From contig NZ_BJUW01000005.1 of the NCBI RefSeq assembly GCF_007988825.1, positions 123,904 to 187,903 of the forward strand: a stretch of 64,000 nucleotides of DNA. The letters are read 5' to 3'. The notes below the pieces were generated by a model. It had not been told where the DNA came from. It was given only the letters and a program-made list of their open reading frames with translations, and did no database searches. Position 1 is the first letter of the stretch. Every line of letters starts with the position of its first letter. The position numbers and the translations under genes are program-made. Positions 9,533 through 17,956 of the stretch are shown piece by piece. This DNA comes from Microbacterium aerolatum (lineage in GTDB: Bacteria > Actinomycetota > Actinomycetes > Actinomycetales > Microbacteriaceae).

Positions 9533-10509
9533 AGTTCGTCCTCCTTCATGAGCGAGCGGATGTACACGATCGTGATTCCGATCAGCACGAGGGTGAGCAG
9601 CACGGCGAGGGCCGCGCCGAAGCCGTAGCGGTTCTGGCCGAAGGATTCGACGTACGACCAGACGCCGAGGTTGAGCACCGAACGGTTCGAGCCCGAGCCG
9701 CCTGGCATCAGGTAGACCTGCGCGAAGACCTTGAAGTCCCAGATGGTCGACAGGATGATCACGACCGAGAAGACCGGACGCAGGGTGGGGAAGACGATCT
9801 TCCAGAAGCGGCGCCAGGCGCCGGCGCCGTCCATCGCGGCGGCCTCGAGCATCTCCTTGGAGACGCCCAGGAGACCTGCGAGCACCGTGATCGCGACGAA
9901 CGGGAAGCCGTGGTGCACGACGTTCAGGAGCACGATCGCGTAGAACGTCCACTGGTTGGTGAACCAGTTGACCGGCCCGTCGATGAGGCCGAGGTCGAGC
10001 AGGATGCTGTTGAAGATGCCGCGGTCGGCGTCGAAGATGAACGTCCAGACGTAGGTGCCGGTGACGGCCGGCATGGCCCAGGCGATCATGATGCAGCTGG
10101 AGACGATCAGTCGCCAGGTCCTGCCGAGGCGCTGCAGCAGCAGCGCGACGAGGGTGCCGACGGCGACGGTCACGAACACGGCGACGGCGGCGAAGCCGAC
10201 GGTGTTCGGCAGGACGATGGTCCACAGAGTCGAGTCGGTGAGGGCCTCGATGTAGTTGCCGAAGCCGATCCAGTTGTTCTCACCCGTGTTGATCTCGCGC
10301 AGACCGTAGTCCTGCAGCGAGTAGATGACCACCTGCACCAGCGGCCACAGCATCAGCCCGGCGAGGATGATCAGCCCGGGTGCGAGCAGCAGCCAGGGGC
10401 GGGTCTTGGCGATCAGGGTGAATCGGTTGGATCGGCGGCCACCAGGCACGGAGGCGGGGGTGTTCCCCGCCTCCGTGGTCTGTGGCAGCGGTGCATGCAC
10501 CGTCGACAT
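9529..10509 (-). CDS. Sugar ABC importer permease, MalF type
   Basis: This 326-residue inner-membrane subunit pairs with the MalG-type protein. The N-terminus is cytoplasmic and proline-rich, and the first membrane segment is near residues 35-60 (WLLLAPGLIILAGLMLWPLV). The EAA loop reads KEMLEAAAMDGAGAWRRFWKIVFPTLRPVF. I chose the ATG at 10509 over a TTG one codon earlier. The gap to the binding-protein gene upstream is 42 bases. Confidence 0.9.
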   Translation of the reverse strand: MSTVHAPLPQTTEAGNTPASVPGGRRSNRFTLIAKTRPWLLLAPGLIILAGLMLWPLVQVVIYSLQDYGLREINTGENNWIGFGNYIEALTDSTLWTIVLPNTVGFAAVAVFVTVAVGTLVALLLQRLGRTWRLIVSSCIMIAWAMPAVTGTYVWTFIFDADRGIFNSILLDLGLIDGPVNWFTNQWTFYAIVLLNVVHHGFPFVAITVLAGLLGVSKEMLEAAAMDGAGAWRRFWKIVFPTLRPVFSVVIILSTIWDFKVFAQVYLMPGGSGSNRSVLNLGVWSYVESFGQNRYGFGAALAVLLTLVLIGITIVYIRSLMKEDEL

Positions 10510-10551
10510 CAAGGAATACTGCCTAACTTGTCGTAGCTGGAGTTACCAGTC

Positions 10552-11844
10552 TTACTTGTTGAGCAGTTCGGTCATCTCGGCTGCGGCATCCTTCGTCGCC
10601 GTGGCGACGTCCTTCTGCCCGCTGAGGATCGACTGCATCATCGCGTTGGTGGTCTTCTTCGCCTGGACGGCGCCGAAGTTCGGGGTGACCGGCACGGAGG
10701 CGCCGCCGTCGACCATCTGCTCGGCGAACGGAGCGACCAGCGGGTCGGTCGAGGCGAGGGCCTCTTCCATCGCCGAGGCGACACCCGGGAAGTAACCGGT
10801 CTGCTCCGACCACTTCTCGGCGAACTCACCGGTGGTCATGAGCTTGGTGAACTCCCACGCGAGGTCGGCGTTCTCGGTCGTGTTGAAGATCGACAGGTGC
10901 GATCCGCCGAGCACCGACGGGGCGATGCCGCCGTCCTTGCCCGGGATGACCGCGGCGCCGATCTTGCCCTCGAGGTCGGGGTTGGCCTCGACGAGGGATG
11001 CCGGGGTCCAGGAACCCGAGAGCATCATCGCGACGTTGCCCTGCGTGAACGCGTCGCTGAGGTCGGTCTCCTTCCAGGTGGTGGCACCTGCGGAGGAGAA
11101 GCCGTGCTCGGTGGCGAGATCCGTGTAGAACTGGATGCCCTCCTGCGACTCTGCGCTGTCGAGCTCGCTGGTCCACTCGCCGCCGTCCTGCGTGGCGATC
11201 TCGCCGCCCGCGCCCCAGACCCAGGGGTAGACCTGGAACTCGGCGTCACCGGGAACGGGGAAGGCCATCATCTCGGGGTGCGCGGCCTTGATGGCCTCGC
11301 CGGCGGTGACGATGTCGTCCCACGTCTTGGGAGCCTCGAGACCGAGCTCCTCGAAGACGTCGGTGCGGTAGACGAGAGCGCGGACACCCGCGTACCACGG
11401 CATGCCGTAGAGCTCTTCGTCGTAGGTGCCGGCGACCTCGAGGCCCTCGACGAGGTCGTCGCGGAGGCCGTCTTCGCCGTCGACGTACTCGTCGATCGGG
11501 AGCAGCGCGCCGGCGTCGGCGAACTCAGCGGTCCAGGTGGTGCCGGTCTCGGCGATGTCGGGGGTGGTGCCACCGGCGATGGAGGTGACGAAGCGGTCGT
11601 GCGCGTCGGCCCACTGGACCTCTTCGATCTCGACCTTGGCGCCGGTCTCCTCCTCGAACGCTGCAGAGACCTCGTCGTAGAACGCGGTCGCGTCGGGGTT
11701 GGTGCCCTTCATGATCCAGACGTTGAGGGTCTGGCCCTCGCCGTCGGCTCCGTTGTTGTTGTCGCTGGCGCCGCCTGCACAGCCGGCAAGGCCCAGCGAT
11801 GCCGTGACGCCGAGCGCCACGATCGGAAGAATGCGCTTCTTCAT
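10552..11844 (-). CDS. Sugar-binding lipoprotein of an ABC importer
   Basis: This 430-residue extracellular lipoprotein starts MKKRILPIVALGVTASLGLAGC, with the lipid-bearing cysteine at residue 22. It belongs to the SBP_bac_1 family, and its TLNVWIMKGTNPDATAFYDEV region is typical of sugar binders. The ATG at 11844 has a GGAG ribosome site. It heads a four-gene operon of binding protein, MalF-like, MalG-like and NagZ-like. No ATPase gene is present, which is usual in actinobacteria because a shared MsiK-type ATPase serves several importers. Confidence 0.92.
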   Translation of the reverse strand: MKKRILPIVALGVTASLGLAGCAGGASDNNNGADGEGQTLNVWIMKGTNPDATAFYDEVSAAFEEETGAKVEIEEVQWADAHDRFVTSIAGGTTPDIAETGTTWTAEFADAGALLPIDEYVDGEDGLRDDLVEGLEVAGTYDEELYGMPWYAGVRALVYRTDVFEELGLEAPKTWDDIVTAGEAIKAAHPEMMAFPVPGDAEFQVYPWVWGAGGEIATQDGGEWTSELDSAESQEGIQFYTDLATEHGFSSAGATTWKETDLSDAFTQGNVAMMLSGSWTPASLVEANPDLEGKIGAAVIPGKDGGIAPSVLGGSHLSIFNTTENADLAWEFTKLMTTGEFAEKWSEQTGYFPGVASAMEEALASTDPLVAPFAEQMVDGGASVPVTPNFGAVQAKKTTNAMMQSILSGQKDVATATKDAAAEMTELLNK

Positions 11845-11906
11845 CAGGTGAATCTCCTCATTGAAAACTGCCCTCGGCCACAACGTCTGCATGCCGACTC
11901 GGAAAA

Positions 11907-11935
11907 AGTATTCACCACTAACAAAATCCCCGCAA
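11907..11935 (-). promoter_or_regulatory. Probable promoter of the sugar importer / nagZ operon
   Basis: On the minus strand TTGCGG (11930-11935) is separated by 17 bases from AATACT (11907-11912). The implied leader is about 55 bases long. This AT-rich patch is the only one in the 137-base divergent gap. Confidence 0.5.
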
Positions 11936-11969
11936 CTCGGGCACGCGATCGTCATCGAGCTGTAACACG

Positions 11970-11975
11970 TAGGCT
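11970..11975 (+). promoter_or_regulatory. -10 box of a leaderless promoter
   Basis: TAGGCT ends exactly six bases before the GTG at 11982, and no ribosome site is present. This spacing puts the transcription start at or next to the start codon. Confidence 0.6.
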
Positions 11976-11981
11976 CAGGCC

Positions 11982-12842
11982 GTGGGACGAACGCGATCGA
12001 AGGATGCCGAGCCGCCTTCGGCGCGCCTCGATCACGGCGGCATCGCCAGCATCGCGCCGTCGTCGTTCACGACGGGGTACGAGCTCATCGTCGACGGTAC
12101 GCCGCAGTCGCACGTCGACCTCGACGACCCGACGCATCTGCACTTCGAGTACATCGTCCGGATGGGAGCGGCGATCGATCAGCTCCCCGGCGGGCCGCTC
12201 ACGGCAGTGCACCTGGGCGCAGGGGCGCTGACGATCCCCCGCTATGTGGAGGCGACCAGGCCCGGTTCCCGGCAGCAGGTCATCGAGCTCGAGGCTCCGC
12301 TGGCGGCCCTCGTGCGCGAGCATCTTCCGCTGCCTCGCGGTGCGTCGATCCGCATCCGGATCGGGGACGCCCGCGAGGGCATCACCCGCCTTCCGGGTGC
12401 GCTGACCGGAGCCTGCGACCTCGTCGTCTCGGACGTGTACTCCGGTGCGCAGACCCCTGCGCATCTGACCAGCGTCGAGTTCTACCGGGAGCTGTCGGCG
12501 CTGCTCTCCGCCACCGGCGTACTGCTGGTGAACGTCGCGGACGGGCCGGGGCTGGCGTTCGCCCGGCGGCAGGTCGCGACGATCGCGCACGTGCTGCCGG
12601 AGGTCGCGCTGCTCGCCGACACGCAGGTGCTCAAGGGCCGCCGTTTCGGGAACCTCGTGATCGCGGCATCTGCCTCTCCCCTGCCGACGGAATGGCTGCC
12701 GCGGATGCTGGCCGCAGGCCCCCATCCGGCGAAGATCGCCCAGGGCGCCGAGGTGGAGGCGTTCGCGCAGGGCGCGCGGATCGTCACCGATGCGGATGCC
12801 GTGGCATCCCCCAAGCCCGACGCGTCGATCTTCCTGCGCTGA
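11982..12842 (+). CDS. Spermidine-synthase-like protein (SAM-type Rossmann fold)
   Basis: This 286-residue cytoplasmic protein resembles the C-terminal domain of spermidine synthase and of the spermidine-synthase-like family common in actinobacteria. The nucleotide site reads AVHLGAGALTIPRYVEATRPGSRQQVIELE near residues 68-97, and VVSDVYSGAQTP follows in the place of the catalytic region. It is shorter than true SpeE, and the spermine/putrescine-binding part is not evident, so the substrate is unknown. It starts at a GTG with a leaderless-type promoter. Confidence 0.8.
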   Translation: MGRTRSKDAEPPSARLDHGGIASIAPSSFTTGYELIVDGTPQSHVDLDDPTHLHFEYIVRMGAAIDQLPGGPLTAVHLGAGALTIPRYVEATRPGSRQQVIELEAPLAALVREHLPLPRGASIRIRIGDAREGITRLPGALTGACDLVVSDVYSGAQTPAHLTSVEFYRELSALLSATGVLLVNVADGPGLAFARRQVATIAHVLPEVALLADTQVLKGRRFGNLVIAASASPLPTEWLPRMLAAGPHPAKIAQGAEVEAFAQGARIVTDADAVASPKPDASIFLR

Positions 12843-12919
12843 AATCGGCATGCGGGGCGCGCCGACGCCCACTCCGGAGGACTCGGAGGCAGACTGGACG
12901 TGCTGCGAAGGGAGAGCAC

Positions 12920-13447
12920 GTGGGTTACATCAAGGGTTACGACTCGGAGACTCTTCGTGAGCAGGTCGACCAGGTCGAGTGCGCCCGGCGTCTCGCCGAG
13001 ATCGAGGAGCAGCGGAGCCTTCCGGCACTGCTGGAACGGGTGTGGCTGCTCAAGGTGCTGGAGCGGCTCGACGAGGCGCTGACGCTCGCGGACGAGTCGG
13101 TGCGCGTGGCGCGCATGGCCGGCACGCGCAAGGACGTGCTGCGCTCTCGAGTGCTGCACGCGACGATCCTGCAGTCCCGTGGCGCGTACGCGGCCGCCGA
13201 ACAGGAACTGGCGACGTGCGCGAGCGAGGCCGAGGGTCAGAACTGGGCCGGCATCGCGGCATTCGCGTACCAGCACCACGGCCGCAACGCCTACGAAGCC
13301 GGCGACTTCGAGCTGGCGCGGGAGAGCTTCAAGCAGGCATTGTTCCTGCGTCGTGAGGCCGGCGCACCGGACCAGGAGCTCGAGACCGTGCTCCTCGCGA
13401 TCGAGGCGGCAGAGCGGCGCCGCAGCGGGCAGCTCGTCTCCAGCTGA
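12920..13447 (+). CDS. Small TPR-like helical protein
   Basis: This 175-residue protein is built from helical pairs that look like tetratricopeptide repeats. Examples are the ALLERVWLLKVLERLDEALTLADESVRVAR region (about 33-62) and NAYEAGDFELARESFKQALFLRREAG (about 128-153). Such proteins usually mediate protein contacts. No catalytic motif is seen. I chose the GTG at 12920, which has AGGGAG about six bases upstream. It lies 77 bases after the spermidine-synthase-like gene and may be co-transcribed. Confidence 0.75.
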   Translation: MGYIKGYDSETLREQVDQVECARRLAEIEEQRSLPALLERVWLLKVLERLDEALTLADESVRVARMAGTRKDVLRSRVLHATILQSRGAYAAAEQELATCASEAEGQNWAGIAAFAYQHHGRNAYEAGDFELARESFKQALFLRREAGAPDQELETVLLAIEAAERRRSGQLVSS

Positions 13448-13509
13448 CCCTTCGACAGGCTCAGGGACCGCTCTTCGAACCGGCCGAGCCGAATGTCGGC
13501 GCGGTGTTC

Positions 13510-13515
13510 TACTCT
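13510..13515 (+). promoter_or_regulatory. -10 box of a leaderless promoter
   Basis: TACTCT ends six bases before the ATG at 13522. It supports that ATG over the GTG at 13504, which would lie upstream of the transcription start. Confidence 0.55.
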
Positions 13516-13521
13516 GGGCGA

Positions 13522-14010
13522 ATGGCGGATCTGGATCGCGTACGCGTGTGGGCGGAGGCGCTGATCCGCATGCACCTCGATGAGACGTGGGCGTTCGGGT
13601 TCGACAACGCGAAGCGCCGCGCGGGGCAGTGCGACTTCCGCGCGAAGCGGATCACCGTGTCGCGCTATCTCGCCGCCCGCTTCGAGGATGACGAGATCCA
13701 CCAGGTGCTGCTGCACGAGGTCGCGCATGCGCTCGCGGGGCACCGGGCCGCGCACGGGCCGTCCTGGCGGCGGATCGCCCGCGAGCTCGGGTACGTCGGC
13801 GGCACCACGCATCACGGCGAGACTGCCGAGGAGCTCGCCCCGTGGGTCGGCACCTGCCCCGCCGGGCACATCACCTATCGGCATCGCCGACCGAGCCGCG
13901 CGACCTCGTGCGCCAAGTGCTCGAAGACGTTCGATCCGCAGTTCGAGTTCAGCTGGGTGCGGCGCGAGATCACTCCGGCCGTGCGTCTCGCCGCGAGCAC
14001 CCCGCGCTGA
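13522..14010 (+). CDS. SprT-like zinc metalloprotein
   Basis: This 162-residue protein carries the zinc-protease motif HEVAHALAGH (about residues 70-79), and later cysteine pairs, CPAGH and CAKC, suggest a zinc ribbon of the SprT-like C-terminus. SprT-like proteins are related to the DNA-protein crosslink protease SPRTN, but bacterial roles are poorly known. The ATG at 13522 is supported by a -10 box six bases upstream; a GTG at 13504 is the alternative. Confidence 0.82.
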   Translation: MADLDRVRVWAEALIRMHLDETWAFGFDNAKRRAGQCDFRAKRITVSRYLAARFEDDEIHQVLLHEVAHALAGHRAAHGPSWRRIARELGYVGGTTHHGETAEELAPWVGTCPAGHITYRHRRPSRATSCAKCSKTFDPQFEFSWVRREITPAVRLAASTPR

Positions 14011-14019
14011 GGTCTCCGC

Positions 14020-14676
14020 TCAGGCGAACGCCACGAACTCGTCGCCGTCGAGCACCGGCACGACCTCGGTCGCATCGACCTGTGCGGCAGCGGCGGGCTC
14101 GGTCGGCACGAGCCCCGCAGCCTCCATGCGCGCGGTCGCTGCGACTCCCCCGGCGATCTCCTTGGCAGATCCGGATGCCGTCAGCAGGTGCCGCATCGCA
14201 CGCCGAAGCCCTCGCGCCGACTCGCACGCCGCCGCGGCTTCGGGCGACGTGTGGTCGGCGCCGAGGTCGCTGAGTGCGGCGATGATGGTCCCGGCGCCGA
14301 GCTGGTCCTCCACGGCGAAGCGGAGGTCGCCGACATCCGTCAGCTCACCCGCGGCGATCACGCTGACCGAGGTGCGCTGCTGACGCCGGTTCTGGATCTC
14401 GAGCACCGTTCGCGCTACGGCCGAGGCGTTGCGGAGCGATCCAAGCAGCACCGTCGCCTCCCCCGCTGCGGCCGCGACGGCGGCGCCGTTGCGGGACCAG
14501 CCGACGGCATCCGTCAGCGAAACCGTACGGCCGGACGCCACGGCATCCGTCACCGTCGACGAGAAGCGGAGCACGTCGACGACCACGACGATGTCGGCCG
14601 GGGCGAGGCGTGCGAGCCCCGCGACTCCCCATTCGAAGCGGACCTGATATGACGACTGATCGAACGGCTGCGGCAT
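14020..14676 (-). CDS. 2-phosphosulfolactate phosphatase family protein (ComB-like)
   Basis: This 218-residue cytoplasmic protein matches the ComB family. The N-terminal DIVVVVDVLRFSSTVTDAVASG (about residues 28-49) is characteristic, with a conserved aspartate and arginine. ComB makes sulfolactate during coenzyme M synthesis, a cofactor actinobacteria mostly lack, so the true substrate here is uncertain. It is convergent with the SprT-like gene, nine bases away. It is leaderless by its TAGGCT box. Confidence 0.8.
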   Translation of the reverse strand: MPQPFDQSSYQVRFEWGVAGLARLAPADIVVVVDVLRFSSTVTDAVASGRTVSLTDAVGWSRNGAAVAAAAGEATVLLGSLRNASAVARTVLEIQNRRQQRTSVSVIAAGELTDVGDLRFAVEDQLGAGTIIAALSDLGADHTSPEAAAACESARGLRRAMRHLLTASGSAKEIAGGVAATARMEAAGLVPTEPAAAAQVDATEVVPVLDGDEFVAFA

Positions 14677-14682
14677 GACTCC

Positions 14683-14688
14683 AGCCTA
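14683..14688 (-). promoter_or_regulatory. -10 box of a leaderless promoter (comB-like gene)
   Basis: TAGGCT on the minus strand ends six bases before the ATG at 14676. Confidence 0.6.
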
Positions 14689-14726
14689 CGGGCGTCGGCA
14701 CCTCGGCACGGCGCCGTTCCCCACCC

Positions 14727-14867
14727 GGAGGTGTCGCTTGTTGCCGCCCGATCGCAGCCGCAGCGGCAGAAGGCGACACCTCCCACGCACCTGGCGATCC
14801 CGCCGACCGGGGAGGTGTCGCCTCTGGTCGCCCAATCACTGTCGAAGCGGCACGAAGCGACACCTCC
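14727..14867. repeat. Two adjacent palindromes of the GCGACACCTCC family
   Basis: The first palindrome pairs 14727-14746 with 14764-14783, and the second spans 14811-14867. All arms end in GGAGGTGTCGC or its complement. The stretch GAAGCGGCACGAAGCGACAC followed by CTCC recurs exactly near 32245-32268. The pair lies just after the FtsX-type permease gene. Confidence 0.75.
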
Positions 14868-14902
14868 GACGCACCAGCCGGTCTTGTCGCCAAGGGGGGC
14901 GC

Positions 14903-16366
14903 TCAGTCCACGGCGAGAGCCTCGACCGGAGCCACTCGTGTCGCTAGCCGCGTCGGGGCAGCCGCGGCAACCAGCGTCAGCACCGCGGTCGCGATGACGA
15001 TCACGACCACGGGCGCCCACGGCACGGCCGGCGCGATGAGCCCTGCGGTCTCCTCGAACATCGGCGGCATCCGAACCGAGCCGAGCAGCGACTGCGCGGC
15101 GATCCAGCCGTACAGCACGCCGAGCACGAGACCGGTGACGGTCGCCGTGACCGTGATGTGCAGTGCTTCGAGCAGGATCATCCGTCGCACCTGCCGGTTC
15201 GACAGTCCGATCGCCCGCAGCAGCCCGAGCTCGCGGCGGCGCTGCACGACCCCGATCGTCAGCAGGTTCACGAGCCCCACCGCGGCGATCACGGCAGAGA
15301 TGCCGACGAGCACCATCATGACGGCGGCGAAGCTGTCCATGATGATCGCGAACTGCGGATCGAGCTCCCCGCCGGCGGCCTTGGCCAGCAGCACCTTCAC
15401 CGACTCCAGCGCAACCGCGAACATCGTCACGAGAGTGACGCCCATCACGACGCCGATCGCCATGCGGCTGGAACGCTCCGGATACCGGTGCGCGTTCTCC
15501 GCCGCCAGTCGCGCGGTCGCCGATCGTCCGAACAGACGCCCGACCAGTCGCAGCAGCGGCGGCATGACGAGCACCGCCGCGAGCGAGATGCCGGTGAACG
15601 AGAGCAGTCCGCCGAAGAACGACACGATCACCCCGAGCGGAGTGACGAGGCCGACGAGAACGCCGAACACGAGCAGCGCGGCACCCAGGATCAGCAGCAG
15701 CAGCGCACCGATATGACGGGCGGGGCGTGCCGCGGCATCCTCATGCGAGCGCTCGACGGAACCGGCGATCGCCTGCAACGGCGTGACCGACAGCACCCGC
15801 CGCGAGCCGATCCAGGCGGCCGCCCACGTCGTCAGCGCGACGCCGAGCGCGGGCAGCAGGATCGCCGGCTGCATCAGAGTGAAGTCCGGCACGGCGCCGA
15901 GGAACCGATCGGCGAGGTACACGCCGGATGCTGCGACCAGCAGCCCGACGACGGCACCGAGCAGGGCGCCCAGCGCTCCGACGATGAGGCCGTGCCCGGC
16001 GACCTCGGCACGCTGCGAGCGCGCCGTCGCACCGATCAGACGCATCAGCGCGATGCGGCGCGTGCGTCCGGCGACGATCGTGGCGAACGTGTTGGCGGTG
16101 ACGATCGCCGCGACGTACAGCGCCACGCCGATCAGCAGCACGGACAGGATCGCGACGACCACGGCGAGGGTGCCGCTGTCGCCGATGTACGGGTCGGACT
16201 GCAGCATCACGCCGATGTATGCCGTTGCTTCGACGAGCACGACGCCGAACGCGGACGAGAGGGCGGCGACGAGGATGCTCGCGCCCATGCCCCTGTCTCG
16301 CAGCCAGCCGAATCGCGGCCCCGTGGCGGTGCTCTCCGGGACGAACGTGGTGACGACGGCGCTCAT
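14903..16366 (-). CDS. FtsX/MacB-type ABC exporter permease
   Basis: This 487-residue inner-membrane protein has two FtsX-like cores, each with several membrane segments. The first is near residues 30-190 (VLLIGVALYVAAIVTANTF, LMRLIGATARSQ) and the second near 350-480 (GISAVIAAVGLVNLLTIGVVQRRRELGLLRAIGLSNRQVRRMI). The RRRELGLLRAIGLS stretch is the family hallmark. It overlaps the ATPase stop by four bases. Such pairs typically expel antimicrobial peptides or lipids. The adjacent sensor kinase and regulator suggest induction by envelope stress. Confidence 0.9.
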   Translation of the reverse strand: MSAVVTTFVPESTATGPRFGWLRDRGMGASILVAALSSAFGVVLVEATAYIGVMLQSDPYIGDSGTLAVVVAILSVLLIGVALYVAAIVTANTFATIVAGRTRRIALMRLIGATARSQRAEVAGHGLIVGALGALLGAVVGLLVAASGVYLADRFLGAVPDFTLMQPAILLPALGVALTTWAAAWIGSRRVLSVTPLQAIAGSVERSHEDAAARPARHIGALLLLILGAALLVFGVLVGLVTPLGVIVSFFGGLLSFTGISLAAVLVMPPLLRLVGRLFGRSATARLAAENAHRYPERSSRMAIGVVMGVTLVTMFAVALESVKVLLAKAAGGELDPQFAIIMDSFAAVMMVLVGISAVIAAVGLVNLLTIGVVQRRRELGLLRAIGLSNRQVRRMILLEALHITVTATVTGLVLGVLYGWIAAQSLLGSVRMPPMFEETAGLIAPAVPWAPVVVIVIATAVLTLVAAAAPTRLATRVAPVEALAVD

Positions 16367-17124
16367 GCGGTCACCTCCGCGGCGAGCATGTACGAAGCGA
16401 TCTGCTCGGCGCTCTGGCGCGGGTGGTCGGCGACGATGCGCCCATCGCCGAGGAAGAGCACCCGGTCGGCGTGGCTCGCGGCGATCGCGTCGTGCGTGAC
16501 CATGGCGATGGACTGCCCGTGCTCACGGCTGGCCGTGGCGAGCAGCTGCAGCACCTCGCGTCCGCTGCGGGAGTCGAGGTTTCCGGTCGGCTCGTCGGCG
16601 AAAACCAGGTCGGGAGCCGTGGCGAGCGCGCGGGCGATGGCGACGCGCTGCTGCTGGCCGCCGGACAGCTCATGCGGACGGTGTCCCAGACGCGCAGCGA
16701 GCCCGAGCCGTTCGACCAGGCCGTCGATGCGAGCCCGCTCGATGGCGCTCGGGCGTCGCCCGTCGAGCTCGAACGGCAGCAGGATGTTGCCCAGGGCGTC
16801 GAGGGTCGGCACCAGGTTGAACGCCTGGAAGATGAACCCCACGCGGCGGCGCCGCAGGATCGTGAGCTCGAGATCGCCGAGTCCGGTGATCTCGGTGTCG
16901 CCGATCCACGCGCGGCCCTGGGTCGGAGCATCCAGCCCCGCCATGATGTGCATGAGCGTCGATTTGCCCGAGCCGGACGGCCCCATGATCGCGGTGAACT
17001 GTCCACGGCGGATGCCGACGCTGACGTCCTCGAGCGCGTTCACGGATCCCTCGCCGGCTCCGTAGGTCTTGGTCAGGTGCTGGACGCGGGCAGCGAGCCC
17101 GAGGTCGGTGGTCGTGATCTCCAT
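16363..17124 (-). CDS. ABC exporter ATPase, MacB/LolD type
   Basis: This 253-residue cytoplasmic ATPase powers the FtsX-type permease encoded next to it. It has Walker [10 protein letters not shown], the Q-loop FIFQAFNLVPTL, signature [15 protein letters not shown] and Walker B LVFADEPTGNLDS. The ADEPTGNLDSRSG wording is typical of this subfamily. The ATG at 17124 (MEITTTD) is preferred, since a TAGCGT box ends seven bases upstream and family similarity starts soon after. Confidence 0.92.
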   Translation of the reverse strand: MEITTTDLGLAARVQHLTKTYGAGEGSVNALEDVSVGIRRGQFTAIMGPSGSGKSTLMHIMAGLDAPTQGRAWIGDTEITGLGDLELTILRRRRVGFIFQAFNLVPTLDALGNILLPFELDGRRPSAIERARIDGLVERLGLAARLGHRPHELSGGQQQRVAIARALATAPDLVFADEPTGNLDSRSGREVLQLLATASREHGQSIAMVTHDAIAASHADRVLFLGDGRIVADHPRQSAEQIASYMLAAEVTA

Positions 17125-17131
17125 GCTCTTC

Positions 17132-17137
17132 ACGCTA
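17132..17137 (-). promoter_or_regulatory. -10 box, probably leaderless promoter of the exporter ATPase gene
   Basis: TAGCGT on the minus strand ends seven bases before the ATG at 17124, so the exporter pair can be transcribed apart from the kinase and regulator genes upstream. Confidence 0.5.
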
Positions 17138-17216
17138 CGAACCACGGATGCCGCGCCACATCGCCCGTGCGTAGCATCCGCGTACATCCGAAGGATGATC
17201 CCGCCCTCACTCATCT

Positions 17217-17285
17217 GCGAGATTGCATTCCGCGGCCGAGATCGCCGGAAATACCGGGAGGTTCGGCCGCGGAATGCAATCTCGC
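17217..17285. repeat. Long perfect palindrome, GATTGCATTCCGCGG family, copy 2
   Basis: Arms of 23 bases (17217-17239 and 17263-17285) pair perfectly around a 23-base loop. The arms are nearly identical to those at 7129-7195, and part of the loop (GATCGC, GGAAATAC) is also conserved. It lies after the response-regulator gene. Confidence 0.8.
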
Positions 17286-17320
17286 GGGGAGAAACGGGCG
17301 CGGGAGAAACGGGCGCGGGG

Positions 17321-17956
17321 TCAGGCGAGGCCGTGCTCGAACGCGAACACGACCAGCTGCACGCGGTCGCGGAGCGCGAGCTTGGTGAGGATGCGACTGA
17401 TGTGGGTCTTCACGGTGGCCTCGCTGAGGAACTCCCGACCGGCGATCTCGGCGTTCGACAGGCCACGGGCTGCGAGCGCGAAGATCTCCTGCTCACGGTC
17501 CGTGAGCGACGCGAACGACTCCGGCACCGGACGAGTCTCCGGAGTGAAGTGCGCGAACAGCTCACGCGTCGCGGATGCCGCGATCACGCTCGAGCCAGAA
17601 TGCACGGTGCGGATCGCCGCGAGCAGGAACTCCGGCTCGGCATCCTTCAGCAGGAATCCGCTCGCCCCCTGCCGGATCGCGCGCGCCGCGGCCTCGTCGA
17701 GGTCGAACGTCGTGAGCATCACCACCCGCGGCGGCTCCGGCCGCGTCAGGATCTCCGCCGTCGCGGTGAGCCCGTCCATCACCGGCATCCGGATGTCCAT
17801 CAGCACGACGTCCGGTCGATGCGCGGAAACCGCGGCGAGCGCCTCCTGGCCGTTCCCGGCCTCACCGACGACCTCCATGTCGGGCTGCGACGAGACGAGC
17901 ATGCGGATGCCGGCACGGAACAGCGCCTGGTCATCGACCAGCAACACGCGGATCAT
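17321..17956 (-). CDS. Response regulator, NarL/LuxR type
   Basis: This 211-residue transcription factor has a receiver domain (about 1-120) with acidic pocket VDD, phosphorylated aspartate in VVLMDIRMPVMDG near residue 52, and a lysine in GFLLKDAE. A LuxR-type HTH (about 145-205) reads LTDREQEIFALAARGLSNAEIAGREFLSEATVKTHISRILTKL. It overlaps the sensor kinase gene by four bases. Its likely target is the ABC exporter encoded just downstream. Confidence 0.94.
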   Translation of the reverse strand: MIRVLLVDDQALFRAGIRMLVSSQPDMEVVGEAGNGQEALAAVSAHRPDVVLMDIRMPVMDGLTATAEILTRPEPPRVVMLTTFDLDEAAARAIRQGASGFLLKDAEPEFLLAAIRTVHSGSSVIAASATRELFAHFTPETRPVPESFASLTDREQEIFALAARGLSNAEIAGREFLSEATVKTHISRILTKLALRDRVQLVVFAFEHGLA

